NCBI GenBank assembly: GCA_021826315.1
Contig: JAKAZZ010000003.1
Coordinates: forward strand, 20,373-84,372
DNA from: Actinomycetes bacterium
GTDB taxonomy: Bacteria > Actinomycetota > Acidimicrobiia > Acidimicrobiales > Acidimicrobiaceae
Length of the DNA stretch: 64,000 bases
Reading direction: 5' to 3'
In this document: positions 38,141 through 48,234 of the stretch, one piece after another
Layout: the number at the start of each line of letters is the position of its first letter
Numbering within the stretch: the stretch's first letter is position 1
Notes under the pieces: generated by a model
Told to the model about the DNA's origin: nothing
Database searches by the model: none
What the model saw: the letters and a program-made list of their open reading frames with translations, nothing else
Translations under genes and position numbers: made by a program

Positions 38141-39820
38141 GTGTCTGATATGAAACCACGATCCGGCGACGTAACCGATGGTTTTCGTCGCGCACCAGCT
38201 AGGGCGATGCTCCGAGCGGTTGGAATGAACGATGGAGATTGGACCAAGTCTCAAATCGGTGTTGCCTCATCATGGAATGAAGTTACACCTTGCAATATGC
38301 CACTTGATGTCTTGGCCAAGAAGTCGAAAGAAGGCGTCTTCGCAAGTGGCGGCTTTCCTTTGATGTTCAACACGATCGCCGTCTCTGATGGAATTTCAAT
38401 GGGCCATGAGGGAATGCACGCGAGCTTGGTTTCGCGTGAAATAATCGCTGACAGCGTTGAGACCGTCATGCACGCTGAGCGCTTTGACGGACTAGTCGCC
38501 TTAGCGGGATGCGATAAGAGCCTTCCCGGCATGCTCATGGCAGCGGCTCGTCTTGATCTGCCGGCGGTGTTCCTCTACGGTGGTTCGATTATGCCAGGTA
38601 ATCACCGAGGAGAGGCCATTGACATCGTCTCTGTATTCGAGGCGGTAGGTGCACGCGCCGCAGGTACCCTCAGTGACGAGGAGTTGTCGTTGATTGAGCG
38701 TGAAGCCTGCCCGACAATCGGATCATGCGCTGGAATGTTCACTGCCAATACAATGGCCTCAGCCGCTGAAGCCCTGGGAATGGCGCTACCGGGATCATCG
38801 TCTGCACCAGCTGTTGATGTGCGACGAATGGATTACGCCTTCCAATCCGGCCAGGCCGTTATGAAGCTCCTTGAATTGGGTATTCGTCCACGTCAGATCT
38901 TGACCAAGGCTGCATTTGAAAATGCAATCGCAGTGGTTATGGCTCTCGGTGGTTCGACGAATGCCGTCTTGCACTTGCTCGCAATTGCTCATGAGGCCCA
39001 CGTTGAGTTAGACCTCGATGACTTCAATCGCGTAGCTGCCAGAACGCCTCATTTGGCAGATACCAAGCCCCACGGCAAGTATCACATGAGCGACGTAGAT
39101 CGAATCGGCGGAGTCCCTGTCGTTATGGCCCACCTGCTTGAGGCTGGACTTATCGATGGTGAGTGCATGACTGTAACTGGTAAAACCGTTGCGGAGAACC
39201 TAGCTATTATCAATCCTCCTAAGCCTGACGGTGATGTAATTCATCCACTTTCTGCTCCTATTCATGAGATAGGAGGGATTGCTGTATTGCGAGGCTCTCT
39301 CGCTCCTAAGGGTGCGGTTGTAAAGGTCGCGGGAATCGACCAGTACTCTTTCGATGGTACTGCCAGAGTCTTCGATGGCGAAGAGAAGGCGCTTGATGCC
39401 ATCTTGGCCGGTGAGATTCAGCCAAATACGGTTGTAGTTATTCGCTATGAGGGCCCTAAGGGTGGACCTGGCATGCGTGAGATGCTCGCGGTAACGGGTG
39501 CAATGAAGGGAGCAGGTCGCGGAAGTGACTGCGCACTCATCACCGACGGTCGTTTCTCCGGCGGTACACACGGATTTTCGATTGGCCACGTGGCGCCGGA
39601 AGCAGTCGATTTAGGACCTATCGCGGCGGTACGCGATGGTGACCGTATCACTATCGACGTTCGAGATAAGTCAATCGATCTTCGCGTTGATCCAGAAGAG
39701 ATCGCAAGGCGACTCTCCGAAGTCAAGACTCCGCCACCCCGTTATGGGTCTGGCGTTTTGGCAAAGTATGCGAAGTTGGTTCAAGGGGCAGAAATCGGCG
39801 CCGTTACGAATGCTTTTTAG
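38141..39820 (+). CDS. ilvD: Dihydroxy-acid dehydratase
   Basis: 559 aa from GTG 38141, AAGGAG 7 nt upstream. Third enzyme of valine and isoleucine synthesis, an Fe-S dehydratase. Cys ligands lie in [23 protein letters not shown] and [36 protein letters not shown] is the conserved C-terminal block. It sits between gatB (33 nt) and the ilvB leader. Since the ilvBNC leader has its own promoter, ilvD is transcribed at least partly apart. Confidence 0.96.
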   Translation: MSDMKPRSGDVTDGFRRAPARAMLRAVGMNDGDWTKSQIGVASSWNEVTPCNMPLDVLAKKSKEGVFASGGFPLMFNTIAVSDGISMGHEGMHASLVSREIIADSVETVMHAERFDGLVALAGCDKSLPGMLMAAARLDLPAVFLYGGSIMPGNHRGEAIDIVSVFEAVGARAAGTLSDEELSLIEREACPTIGSCAGMFTANTMASAAEALGMALPGSSSAPAVDVRRMDYAFQSGQAVMKLLELGIRPRQILTKAAFENAIAVVMALGGSTNAVLHLLAIAHEAHVELDLDDFNRVAARTPHLADTKPHGKYHMSDVDRIGGVPVVMAHLLEAGLIDGECMTVTGKTVAENLAIINPPKPDGDVIHPLSAPIHEIGGIAVLRGSLAPKGAVVKVAGIDQYSFDGTARVFDGEEKALDAILAGEIQPNTVVVIRYEGPKGGPGMREMLAVTGAMKGAGRGSDCALITDGRFSGGTHGFSIGHVAPEAVDLGPIAAVRDGDRITIDVRDKSIDLRVDPEEIARRLSEVKTPPPRYGSGVLAKYAKLVQGAEIGAVTNAF

Positions 39821-39839
39821 TCTTCTATAAGGTTGGCGA

Positions 39840-39868
39840 TTGCAATAGCGGTCAAAGTCAATTATTGT
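39840..39868 (+). promoter_or_regulatory. Putative ilvBNC promoter
   Basis: TTGCAA (39840-39845) and TATTGT (39863-39868) are separated by 17 nt. Transcription would begin about 7 nt later, at or next to the GTG of the leader peptide, giving a leaderless leader-peptide mRNA, a common initiation mode in actinobacteria. No good Shine-Dalgarno at proper distance exists for that GTG, which fits. Confidence 0.5.
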
Positions 39869-39875
39869 TGAAGGT

Positions 39876-39923
39876 GTGAAAAGTTTTGTCTCGACCATTG
39901 TCGTAGTACTAGTAGTTATGTAG
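39876..39923 (+). CDS. ilvL: ilvBNC leader peptide (attenuator), 15 aa
   Basis: GTG-started reading frame encoding MKSFVSTIVVVLVVM then TAG. Seven of the fifteen codons after the start region are Val, with Ile and Leu: the run I-V-V-V-L-V-V is a control-codon block. It ends just at a strong hairpin and then a U-tract terminator before ilvB. This is the classical arrangement in which scarcity of charged Val/Leu/Ile tRNA stalls the ribosome and prevents termination. Too short for the ORF track. Confidence 0.85.
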   Translation: MKSFVSTIVVVLVVM

Positions 39924-39983
39924 CGCCTCGAGAGGCTTCTCTCGGGCGCGCTACACGAACCTCCCAAATGGGAGGTTTTTTTG
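39921..39983 (+). terminator. ilvB attenuator: pause hairpin plus intrinsic terminator
   Basis: First hairpin at about 39921-39953: TAGCGC-CTCGAGAG, loop GCTT, CTCTCG-GG-CGCGCTA (14 pairs, one bulge). Second at 39958-39977: AACCTCCC, loop AAAT, GGGAGGTT, followed by TTTTTTT, a Rho-independent terminator 50 nt before ilvB. A GAGG/CCTC pairing between the two could serve as antiterminator. Confidence 0.85.
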
Positions 39984-40032
39984 TATTTCACGACAATCGA
40001 AAAGCAATTGCAGTTGTTTAGGAGTGGCTCAC

Positions 40033-41754
40033 ATGAGGATTACAGGCGCGCAAGCATTAGTAAAAAGCCTCGAGATGCAGGGCGTGGATGTAGTTTTTGG
40101 ATTGCCCGGCGGTGCTATTTTGCCTGTCTACGATCCGATCATAGATTCACCGATTCGTCACATCTTGGTCAGGCACGAACAAGGTGCCGGTCACATGGCA
40201 GAAGGCTATGCGCAGGCTACCAACAAACCTGGAGTTGCGATAGTCACATCTGGTCCTGCCGCTACAAATATTGTGACGGCACTAGCTGATGCTTATATGG
40301 ACTCGATTCCGATAGTGGTAATTACTGGTCAGGTCGCGACGTCCTCGATTGGAACTGACGCATTCCAAGAGGCTGATACCACCGGCATCACCATGAGTAT
40401 CACTAAGCACAATTGGCTCATCAAGGATGCATCCGAGATACCTCAAGTTGTAAAAGAGGCCTTCCACGTCGCTACCACTGGACGTCCCGGTCCGGTTCTG
40501 ATCGATCTTCCGAAGGATGTGTCGAACCAGATGATGGACTGGTATTGGCCTGATAGCGTCGATCTTCCAGGGTATAAGCCCAATGTAAAGGGTCATCCAC
40601 GTTCAATATCAGCAGCTGCCAAGCTGATCAAGGAAGCCAAGAAGCCCGTCTTCTACATCGGTGGTGGCGTTATTCGATCCGGAGCATCTGCTGCCCTCAA
40701 GACTCTCGTCGAAAAGTGCAATATTCCAGTCGTGACCACTTTGATGGGTAGAGGGGCATTCCCCGACGATCACCCCCTATGCCTCGGAATGCCAGGTATG
40801 CATGGAACGTATACGGCTATCACGGCAATGCAAAAGTCTGACCTCTTGATTACCCTCGGTGCTCGCTTTGATGACCGTGTTACCGGGAAGGTCTCAGGAT
40901 TTGCTCCTGAAGCCAAAATTATCCACGTTGATATTGACCCAGCCGAGCTTGGAAAGGTCCGACGTGCTGATGTTCCGATAGTCGGGGACGTGAAACTCGT
41001 TATTGAAGAGTTGATTGAGGCCCTCGACAAGGGTGAGGCCGGGGAGTTGGACTACTCGATCACTCAAGAGTGGCACGATCAAGTAAAGAAGTGGCAAGAA
41101 GATTTCCCCCTCCGTTACGAGGAGGATCCAAAAGATGGTTCGCTCAAGCCACAGTATGTAGTTGAATGCCTTTCGAAACTTGCACCTGAGGGAACGATTT
41201 TGGCCTCGGGAGTTGGGCAACACCAGATGTGGGGCTCTCAATTTTGGCACTTCAACGATGCCAATACGTGGATTAATTCGGGTGGATTGGGGACTATGGG
41301 ATTTGCTATCCCTGCAGCAATCGGAGCCAAGGTAGGCCGTCCAGACAAGATGGTTTGGGCAGTTGATGGTGATGGGTGTTTCCAAATGACCGCTCAGGAG
41401 TTAGTTACAGCATCGGCTGAGCGCATCCCAGTCAAGATTGCGCTTCTGAACAACGCTTACCTTGGAATGGTTCGCCAATGGCAAGAGATGTTCTACGAGG
41501 AGCGATACTCTGAGGTCTACCTTTCACCTGATCTACCTGATTATGTGAAGTGGGCCGAGGCCATGGGATGTGTTGCATTTAGGGTAGAGACGCCAGAAGA
41601 TGTGATCCCTACGATTGAAAAGGCAAATCAGATAAATGACCGCTCGGTCGTAATTGAATTTAGGACCGACTGGCGCGAGAAGGTATTCCCAATGGTTCCA
41701 TCTGGAGCAACCAATGATGAAGTGGTCCTAGGACCGATGTTTGAGGGACGATAA
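40033..41754 (+). CDS. ilvB: Acetolactate synthase large subunit
   Basis: 573 aa from ATG 40033 with AGGAG 8 nt upstream (the track's GTG 40024 overlaps that site). Thiamine-diphosphate enzyme making acetolactate or acetohydroxybutyrate. Catalytic Glu in LVRHEQGAGHMAEGYA, GLPGGAILPVYDP, FAD region, and the ThDP motif GDGCFQMTAQELVTASAERI...LLNN. First gene of ilvB-ilvN-ilvC behind the attenuator. Confidence 0.96.
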   Translation: MRITGAQALVKSLEMQGVDVVFGLPGGAILPVYDPIIDSPIRHILVRHEQGAGHMAEGYAQATNKPGVAIVTSGPAATNIVTALADAYMDSIPIVVITGQVATSSIGTDAFQEADTTGITMSITKHNWLIKDASEIPQVVKEAFHVATTGRPGPVLIDLPKDVSNQMMDWYWPDSVDLPGYKPNVKGHPRSISAAAKLIKEAKKPVFYIGGGVIRSGASAALKTLVEKCNIPVVTTLMGRGAFPDDHPLCLGMPGMHGTYTAITAMQKSDLLITLGARFDDRVTGKVSGFAPEAKIIHVDIDPAELGKVRRADVPIVGDVKLVIEELIEALDKGEAGELDYSITQEWHDQVKKWQEDFPLRYEEDPKDGSLKPQYVVECLSKLAPEGTILASGVGQHQMWGSQFWHFNDANTWINSGGLGTMGFAIPAAIGAKVGRPDKMVWAVDGDGCFQMTAQELVTASAERIPVKIALLNNAYLGMVRQWQEMFYEERYSEVYLSPDLPDYVKWAEAMGCVAFRVETPEDVIPTIEKANQINDRSVVIEFRTDWREKVFPMVPSGATNDEVVLGPMFEGR

Positions 41755-41756
41755 CA

Positions 41757-43368
<1,612 letters not shown>

Positions 43369-44940
43369 TTGAACTTTGAAACGACGGTGCGCTCTGTGGC
43401 GAAGGAGATCAACTCCGCACGCAGAGCGCACTTTTTTGACATAAATGACAGACTAACGGTTGTCGTAAAGGGCTACTTTATCGTTGCTATAGTTGGTATC
43501 ATCGTTGATTTGATAACGAACTCAAGCGTCTTGATAAAGATCGATAAGCCCTTTACCTCCTCTTTTATTCGTTACATACCCACCATTACGCTCCTTATAT
43601 TTACGGCTGCTTTGAGCGTCGGACTTTCAGCGGGTGCTAAGGGCGGGCCAATCACGGTATTTCGGTCGGAGATGCGCCTTGTATTTTTAGCAGGCACCGA
43701 CCATCCGGAACTTCTTCGTCGCAAATTTCTAAAGATCGTATTTTTGCGTAGCTATGTTTCGATATTGGTTGGCATAGTAATTGGTGCACTCCTCTACCAC
43801 CTCAATAATGGCTACAAGCTCCTTCCCGCGGTTTCAATGGCGATCGTGGCGTTTACTGCATCGAACATCTACATTGGTGCTTCGGTTGTCGGAAACCTGA
43901 CTCGGATTCGACCTGAACTCGTCTACCTGATTTCAATCGTCGCGGCTGTTGCTACGTACCTTTTTACAATTACGAGCAATGTAAGCGCCTTTGCCAATCT
44001 TGGCGGAATATCTCTTTATTCGGTTAGTAGCTACCCCTCTGAGGCGCTAATCATTCCGGTGATATCACTTATAGCTGTCGCCGCAGGGTTTTTTCTTGTC
44101 GCTCGTTTCGAACTCGAACCTATTGAGCGGCGATCTGAGCTGATCTCGAAGCTTCGCTTTGCTGTAGCACTTCGCGACATCAGGGGCGTAATATCTCTCT
44201 CTCGTGCACTTGGAGATGGTGGTTATACCCCGAGGCGCCTTCCTCGATATCTCATGAAGATTACGATGCGCCCAAAGAGAAGCCCGGTCTATCTCTCGCT
44301 TTCGAACTTCTACAACTGGAGACTAAGGCGATACATCCGCCTAGTGCTTACAGTTGGTATCGCGGTCTATGCGATAAATCTCTCGATATCGGGGGCTACC
44401 GTCGATGGTCTGATAGCTATGCCATTTGTCGTGTTGGCCGGATTAGAGATGAGTGACACGGTCGGTTCTTTGGTTGATCACCCTAATCAATTCATCAACT
44501 ATGCAGTTGAAGATGGTTGGTTGTTGTCGAGATCGATACTCTTCCCAGCAGCGGCCCTTCTGATTCTGGCGAGTGTAGTAAATGTGGTGATCTTTGAAGC
44601 CACAGGAATGGTAGCCCTTGAAGTATCGGCTCCAATAATTGCAGTCATGGCTATTTCTGCTACCTTTGCCGGCGGATTTGCACACTACCGAGGTTCAAAG
44701 GGTTCTTCGGTATCGATGATCGCGATGGTTCCCGAGGCTGCCGCATTTGCATACCTCGTTGACGCCTTACCGGTGATCTTTGCGAATAGCTGGATAATTG
44801 CAGTTATTAATACTAAGAGTGCAATCGCTCACCTTCAAGTTCCCTATAGCGAGGCGATCTCAACCTCTGCATTTTTACTGGTCGTCCCTCTGGCTATATG
44901 GGCATACATTTCCAACGGTCGCGTAGTGCGAGCAGAGTAG
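43369..44940 (+). CDS. Multi-spanning ABC-type permease-like membrane protein
   Basis: 523 aa from TTG 43369, directly after the ilvC stop; GTG 43387 and GTG 43396 are alternative starts. About ten to twelve hydrophobic segments (YFIVAIVGIIVDLI, SYVSILVGIVIGALL, LISLIAVAAGFFLVARF, others) with a basic cytosolic loop around 240-320. No firm family name, but the following gene is an ABC ATPase 15 nt away, so it is very likely the membrane half of an exporter. A strong terminator hairpin lies inside its first 20 codons, so its expression is odd (see findings). Confidence 0.7.
   Translation: MNFETTVRSVAKEINSARRAHFFDINDRLTVVVKGYFIVAIVGIIVDLITNSSVLIKIDKPFTSSFIRYIPTITLLIFTAALSVGLSAGAKGGPITVFRSEMRLVFLAGTDHPELLRRKFLKIVFLRSYVSILVGIVIGALLYHLNNGYKLLPAVSMAIVAFTASNIYIGASVVGNLTRIRPELVYLISIVAAVATYLFTITSNVSAFANLGGISLYSVSSYPSEALIIPVISLIAVAAGFFLVARFELEPIERRSELISKLRFAVALRDIRGVISLSRALGDGGYTPRRLPRYLMKITMRPKRSPVYLSLSNFYNWRLRRYIRLVLTVGIAVYAINLSISGATVDGLIAMPFVVLAGLEMSDTVGSLVDHPNQFINYAVEDGWLLSRSILFPAAALLILASVVNVVIFEATGMVALEVSAPIIAVMAISATFAGGFAHYRGSKGSSVSMIAMVPEAAAFAYLVDALPVIFANSWIIAVINTKSAIAHLQVPYSEAISTSAFLLVVPLAIWAYISNGRVVRAE
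43387..43437 (+). terminator. Intrinsic terminator after ilvC, inside the permease ORF
   Basis: GTGCGCTCTG (43387-43396) pairs perfectly with CAGAGCGCAC (43422-43431); GGAG/CTCC pair inside the loop; TTTTTT follows at 43432-43437. It should end ilvBNC transcripts, yet it lies within the reading frame of the next gene. Confidence 0.8.
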
Positions 44941-44955
44941 CAAGAAGGCTTAGAA

Positions 44956-45645
44956 ATGGCTAACGATTCAAAAAAAGGTACGTCGTCTGCGATCTCTGTA
45001 ACGGATGTTGTAAAGAAGTACGATGGTGGTGTAATCCTTGATAAGGTCTCTTTCAAGGTCTCTCAAGGCTCTATAACAGTTCTTGTGGGAAGCAATGGTG
45101 CTGGTAAATCGACGCTCATCAAAGCTATCTGCGGACTCGTAAAGCCCGATTCGGGAAATATCTTGCTCTTCGGTGCTAAAGCTGGCACAAGAGAAGCACG
45201 TATCGTAACCTCGGTTGCATTTGATGAACCGTCCCTCTACGCTGACCTTACAGTATTTGAGCACTTGACCTTCTCGGCAAGACTTTCGGGGCTTGAAGAT
45301 TCCGAAGAGCGACTCAACGAGCTTTTGGAGAAGTTCGAGATCGACTACCTCGCTGAAAGGCTACCAAGAGGATTTTCTAGGGGTCAACGTCAGAAGGTAG
45401 CACTTTCTATGGCGCTCGCAAGGTCGTTCAAGGTACTGCTTTTGGACGAGCCATACGTCGGCTTGGACAGTTCCGGCAAGACCGCTCTCGTGGATCTTTT
45501 GAAGGAGGCTCGATCTCAAAAGGTAGCTGTACTGATCGCTACCCACTCCCCCGAACTTGTCGCCATAGCTGACCAGATGATAACGCTTTCAAACGGAAAA
45601 GTAACCTATACCGGCGAGCCCAAGGTCGATCGTATTGAAAAGTAA
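44956..45645 (+). CDS. ABC transporter ATP-binding protein
   Basis: 229 aa. Walker A GSNGAGKSTL (45-54), signature motif FSRGQRQKVALSMALA (an FSRGQ variant of LSGGQ), Walker B VLLLDEPYVGLD, and switch His in ATHSPELV. The short single-domain ATPase resembles DrrA/NatA-type exporters. Energises the 523-aa membrane protein upstream. Cargo unknown; position after ilvC does not prove an amino-acid cargo. Confidence 0.9.
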   Translation: MANDSKKGTSSAISVTDVVKKYDGGVILDKVSFKVSQGSITVLVGSNGAGKSTLIKAICGLVKPDSGNILLFGAKAGTREARIVTSVAFDEPSLYADLTVFEHLTFSARLSGLEDSEERLNELLEKFEIDYLAERLPRGFSRGQRQKVALSMALARSFKVLLLDEPYVGLDSSGKTALVDLLKEARSQKVAVLIATHSPELVAIADQMITLSNGKVTYTGEPKVDRIEK

Positions 45646-45728
45646 TCCTTTTCTTTGCGGCTATTGCATTTAGTCGATCCCATTTTGACTTTGCAAGGGA
45701 GACAGTGCGAAGTAGTACCATCTAGTTT

Positions 45729-46382
45729 GTGAAGTTGAGCGAACGTCTTAAAGTAGTCACAGATGGTATCTCAAAGTGGTACGAAGGCAAGGTGCTTCCT
45801 CGGGCAATTGACGTAGTATGCGGGTCGGCAGCATTTGGGCGATTGCGAAGAGACCTCACCAAAGATCTTTCAGGAACGGTTCTTGAAGTTGGATTTGGAA
45901 GCGGCACAAATGCCGCCTTTATCACCGAAGCGGTTACCACTTACCTGGCAGTAGAGCCCTCGATAGAGGCACTCAGGCTAGGCGCCAACAAGCGCAATCT
46001 CCCATCTAAAGTCCTTCTTGTGGCTGGCGATGGTGTCGCATTGCCGATAGCATCTAGGTCTGTAGATTACATCATCTTTTCGTTCGTTCTCTGTTCTGTA
46101 GAGACTCCCGTAGCAATGGTCGCAGAGTGTCACCGTGTGCTCAAGACGGGTGGACGGTTGGCATTCATCGAACACGGTCGGTCGAACAGTAAAGGCATGG
46201 CAAAGGTCCAGGTCGCCCTTGATCCAATTGAAAGGGTAGTAGCGGGTAATTGCCGCCTGTCTAGAAGACCTTACGACTACGTGGGAGAAGACCTCTGGCT
46301 ATGTGAAGATAGCGGCGAGAGTTACTTAGGGGCCTCTTCTCCATGGAGCTTTATCTATCGCGCAAGGTATCAAAAACGGTAG
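45729..46382 (+). CDS. Class I SAM-dependent methyltransferase
   Basis: 217 aa from GTG 45729. SAM site VLEVGFGSGTNAAFITEAV, acidic LAVEPSIEALRLG, then VDYIIFSFVLCSVETPVAMVAECHRVLKTGGRLAFIEHG, the pattern of Methyltransf_11 enzymes related to phospholipid or quinone methylation. C-terminus WSFIYRARYQKR is typical of that group. Substrate not determined. Confidence 0.85.
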   Translation: MKLSERLKVVTDGISKWYEGKVLPRAIDVVCGSAAFGRLRRDLTKDLSGTVLEVGFGSGTNAAFITEAVTTYLAVEPSIEALRLGANKRNLPSKVLLVAGDGVALPIASRSVDYIIFSFVLCSVETPVAMVAECHRVLKTGGRLAFIEHGRSNSKGMAKVQVALDPIERVVAGNCRLSRRPYDYVGEDLWLCEDSGESYLGASSPWSFIYRARYQKR

Positions 46383-46416
46383 CAGAAGAGACCATTCGGA
46401 TGAATTCTGCTACCGT
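46376..46416. terminator. Bidirectional terminator between methyltransferase and leuA
   Basis: ACGGTAGCAGAA (46376-46387) and TTCTGCTACCGT (46405-46416) are perfect 12-bp arms overlapping the methyltransferase stop, between two convergent genes. No long T-run follows on either side. Confidence 0.65.
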
Positions 46417-46453
46417 AATACCGGCCTCACTTAGCCTCTAGTCCACGGTGCGG

Positions 46454-48010
46454 CTACGGGCCTACTTCGCTCTCACTACCCTCTGAATTGCGGCTGCGCC
46501 GGCGTTCAATTCGATTTATGGCATTTAGGTATGCGCGAGCGGAAGCCTCGACGACGTCGGTGGAGACACCCTTTCCTGAGGCTTTCGATCCATTTGACTC
46601 GAGTTGGATGACAACGTCGCCTAGGGCGTCTACGCCACCAGTGACCGACGAGACAGAGAAGCCGATGAGTGACGCCTCTATGTTGGTCGCCTTTTGAATG
46701 GCCTTTCCGGCCGCGTCAATCATTCCGTTACCCTCCGAACTCGCCTCGACCTTCCCGTCTGCAGTTGAAAGGACAACTCGCGCAGTTGGGGTACCAACCG
46801 TACCGCCGGTTACAGCAAGCTCTTCCAAGACGAAGGTGTCAGTAGTGAAGATTCCAAGTTCCTCCGCAACTATTGCTTCAAGGTCAGCTTCAGTGATATC
46901 GAGCTTTCGATCCGCCAATTCTTTGAAGCGTGCAAAGGCTGCAGTGAGGGCGTCGCCTTGAACTTTTATCCCCATCTTCTCTAAACTGTCGGAGAAGGCG
47001 TGGCGCCCTGAATGCTTTCCAAGGACGATCTGTGACGACTTTTGACCAACAGATTCAGCGTCGATGATCTCGTAAGTCTTCTTGTTGGCAAGTACTCCGT
47101 GTTGGTGAATCCCTGACTCGTGGGCGAATGCGTTTCGACCGACGACTGCCTTGTTGTACTGGAGGGGATATCCCGTCAGCCGTGACACAAGACGAGAGGT
47201 TCTTGCTATCTCTTCGGTCTTGATTTGAGTGTACATCCCGTTGAATTGGTCTGGCCGAATCTTGATCGCCATGACTACCTCTTCGAGTGCAGCATTTCCG
47301 GCTCTTTCGCCGAGGCCGTTCACGCAGACCTCGATCTGTCGTGCACCGGCTTGGGCACCCGCGAGGCTATTAGCTGTTGCTAGACCTAGGTCATTGTGGC
47401 AGTGTGTCGAGATGATGTAGTCGCCTGGCACATTCTTGCGAACATAGCTGATTAGAGCGCCAAAGTCCCATGGAATTCCATAGCCGACAGTATCTGGTAT
47501 GTTGAGGGTGTTTGCGCCTGACTCTACCGCTGCAGTCAGGACCTCGATCATAAAGTCGAGAGGTGTTCTAGTCGCATCTTGAGGTGAAAATTCAACGTCG
47601 CTGGTGTGTTCTTTGGCCCTCGCTACGCCAGATCGCGTAGCTTCAAGTACTTGAGCCGGAGTCATTCGGAGCATCGACTCCATGTGGACCGGAGATGTAG
47701 AGATAAAGACGTGGATACGGGCACGCGCAGCGTGACGCAGCGCGTCCCAGCACCGATCGACATCGGATAGATGGGTTCTAGAGAGGGCAGCTATTGTTGG
47801 GCCCTCTACCTTTCCAGCGATAAGAGATACCGCGTCGAAGTCTCCTGGGCTCGCAACTGGAAAGCCAGCTTCGATGTAGTCGACGTTTAGGCGGGCGAGT
47901 TGCTCAGCGATCTCTAGCTTTTCTGATGCATCAAGTGAGATTCCAGGGGATTGCTCGCCATCTCTCAACGTTGTGTCAAAAATTATGAGCTTCTCTGCTT
48001 CGCTTGTCAT
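46454..48010 (-). CDS. leuA: 2-Isopropylmalate synthase
   Basis: 518 aa, LeuA type 1. Condenses acetyl-CoA with 2-oxoisovalerate, first committed step to leucine. Metal/catalytic motifs FDTTLRDGEQSPGISL, STHCHNDLGLATANSLAGAQAGA and NALAHESGIHQHG-like (NAFAHESGIHQHG) are clear; the last ~130 residues are the LeuA dimer/regulatory domain for leucine feedback. The TTATTTA-rich leader upstream holds a Leu-rich leader peptide and attenuator. Confidence 0.96.
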   Translation of the reverse strand: MTSEAEKLIIFDTTLRDGEQSPGISLDASEKLEIAEQLARLNVDYIEAGFPVASPGDFDAVSLIAGKVEGPTIAALSRTHLSDVDRCWDALRHAARARIHVFISTSPVHMESMLRMTPAQVLEATRSGVARAKEHTSDVEFSPQDATRTPLDFMIEVLTAAVESGANTLNIPDTVGYGIPWDFGALISYVRKNVPGDYIISTHCHNDLGLATANSLAGAQAGARQIEVCVNGLGERAGNAALEEVVMAIKIRPDQFNGMYTQIKTEEIARTSRLVSRLTGYPLQYNKAVVGRNAFAHESGIHQHGVLANKKTYEIIDAESVGQKSSQIVLGKHSGRHAFSDSLEKMGIKVQGDALTAAFARFKELADRKLDITEADLEAIVAEELGIFTTDTFVLEELAVTGGTVGTPTARVVLSTADGKVEASSEGNGMIDAAGKAIQKATNIEASLIGFSVSSVTGGVDALGDVVIQLESNGSKASGKGVSTDVVEASARAYLNAINRIERRRSRNSEGSESEVGP

Positions 48011-48070
48011 TCTGATGTCGCCTTTCGATTACAGATTTCCACTTGGTTGAAACTTTGCCGTAAATAAAAA

Positions 48071-48129
48071 AACCTCCGTGTTCAAAATTGAACGCAGAGG
48101 TTAGTGCGGTTCTCGGTGAGAGCCGCACT
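48071..48129 (-). terminator. leuA attenuator: pause hairpin plus intrinsic terminator
   Basis: Reading the minus strand: first hairpin AGTGCGG...CCGCACT (48129-48103) with an inner TCTC/GAGA, starting at the last base of the leader stop; then AACCTC-t-GCGTTCAA-tt-TTGAAC-a-CG-GAGGTT (48102-48071) and a T7 run. It lies about 60 nt before leuA. Confidence 0.88.
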
Positions 48130-48170
48130 CAAAGTAGGGATAGTAGTAGACCGAATTGATTTACAACCAT
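48129..48170 (-). CDS. leuL: leuA leader peptide (attenuator), 13 aa
   Basis: ATG 48170 to TGA 48129 encodes MVVNQFGLLLSLL. Five of thirteen residues are Leu, grouped as LLL-S-LL, using CTA four times and CTT once. Followed at once by a pause hairpin and a terminator. TAACAT eight nt before the ATG could be a -10 for leaderless initiation; no good ribosome site is present. The layout matches textbook leucine attenuation. Too short for the ORF track. Confidence 0.88.
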   Translation of the reverse strand: MVVNQFGLLLSLL

Positions 48171-48181
48171 AGCTCTAGATG

Positions 48182-48209
48182 TTAGCGCAACTAACGTTAG
48201 TTGCGCTAA
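48182..48209. repeat. 28-bp perfect palindrome upstream of the leuA leader
   Basis: Half-site TTAGCGCAACTAAC followed at once by its exact reverse complement GTTAGTTGCGCTAA. It lies between the serA stop (25 nt away) and the leuA leader ATG (11 nt away), where the leuA promoter must be. No T-run follows on the minus strand. Either a serA terminator or a dimeric regulator operator. Confidence 0.7.
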
Positions 48210-48234
48210 TCGGTTCTACTTTTGCTCTAATTTA

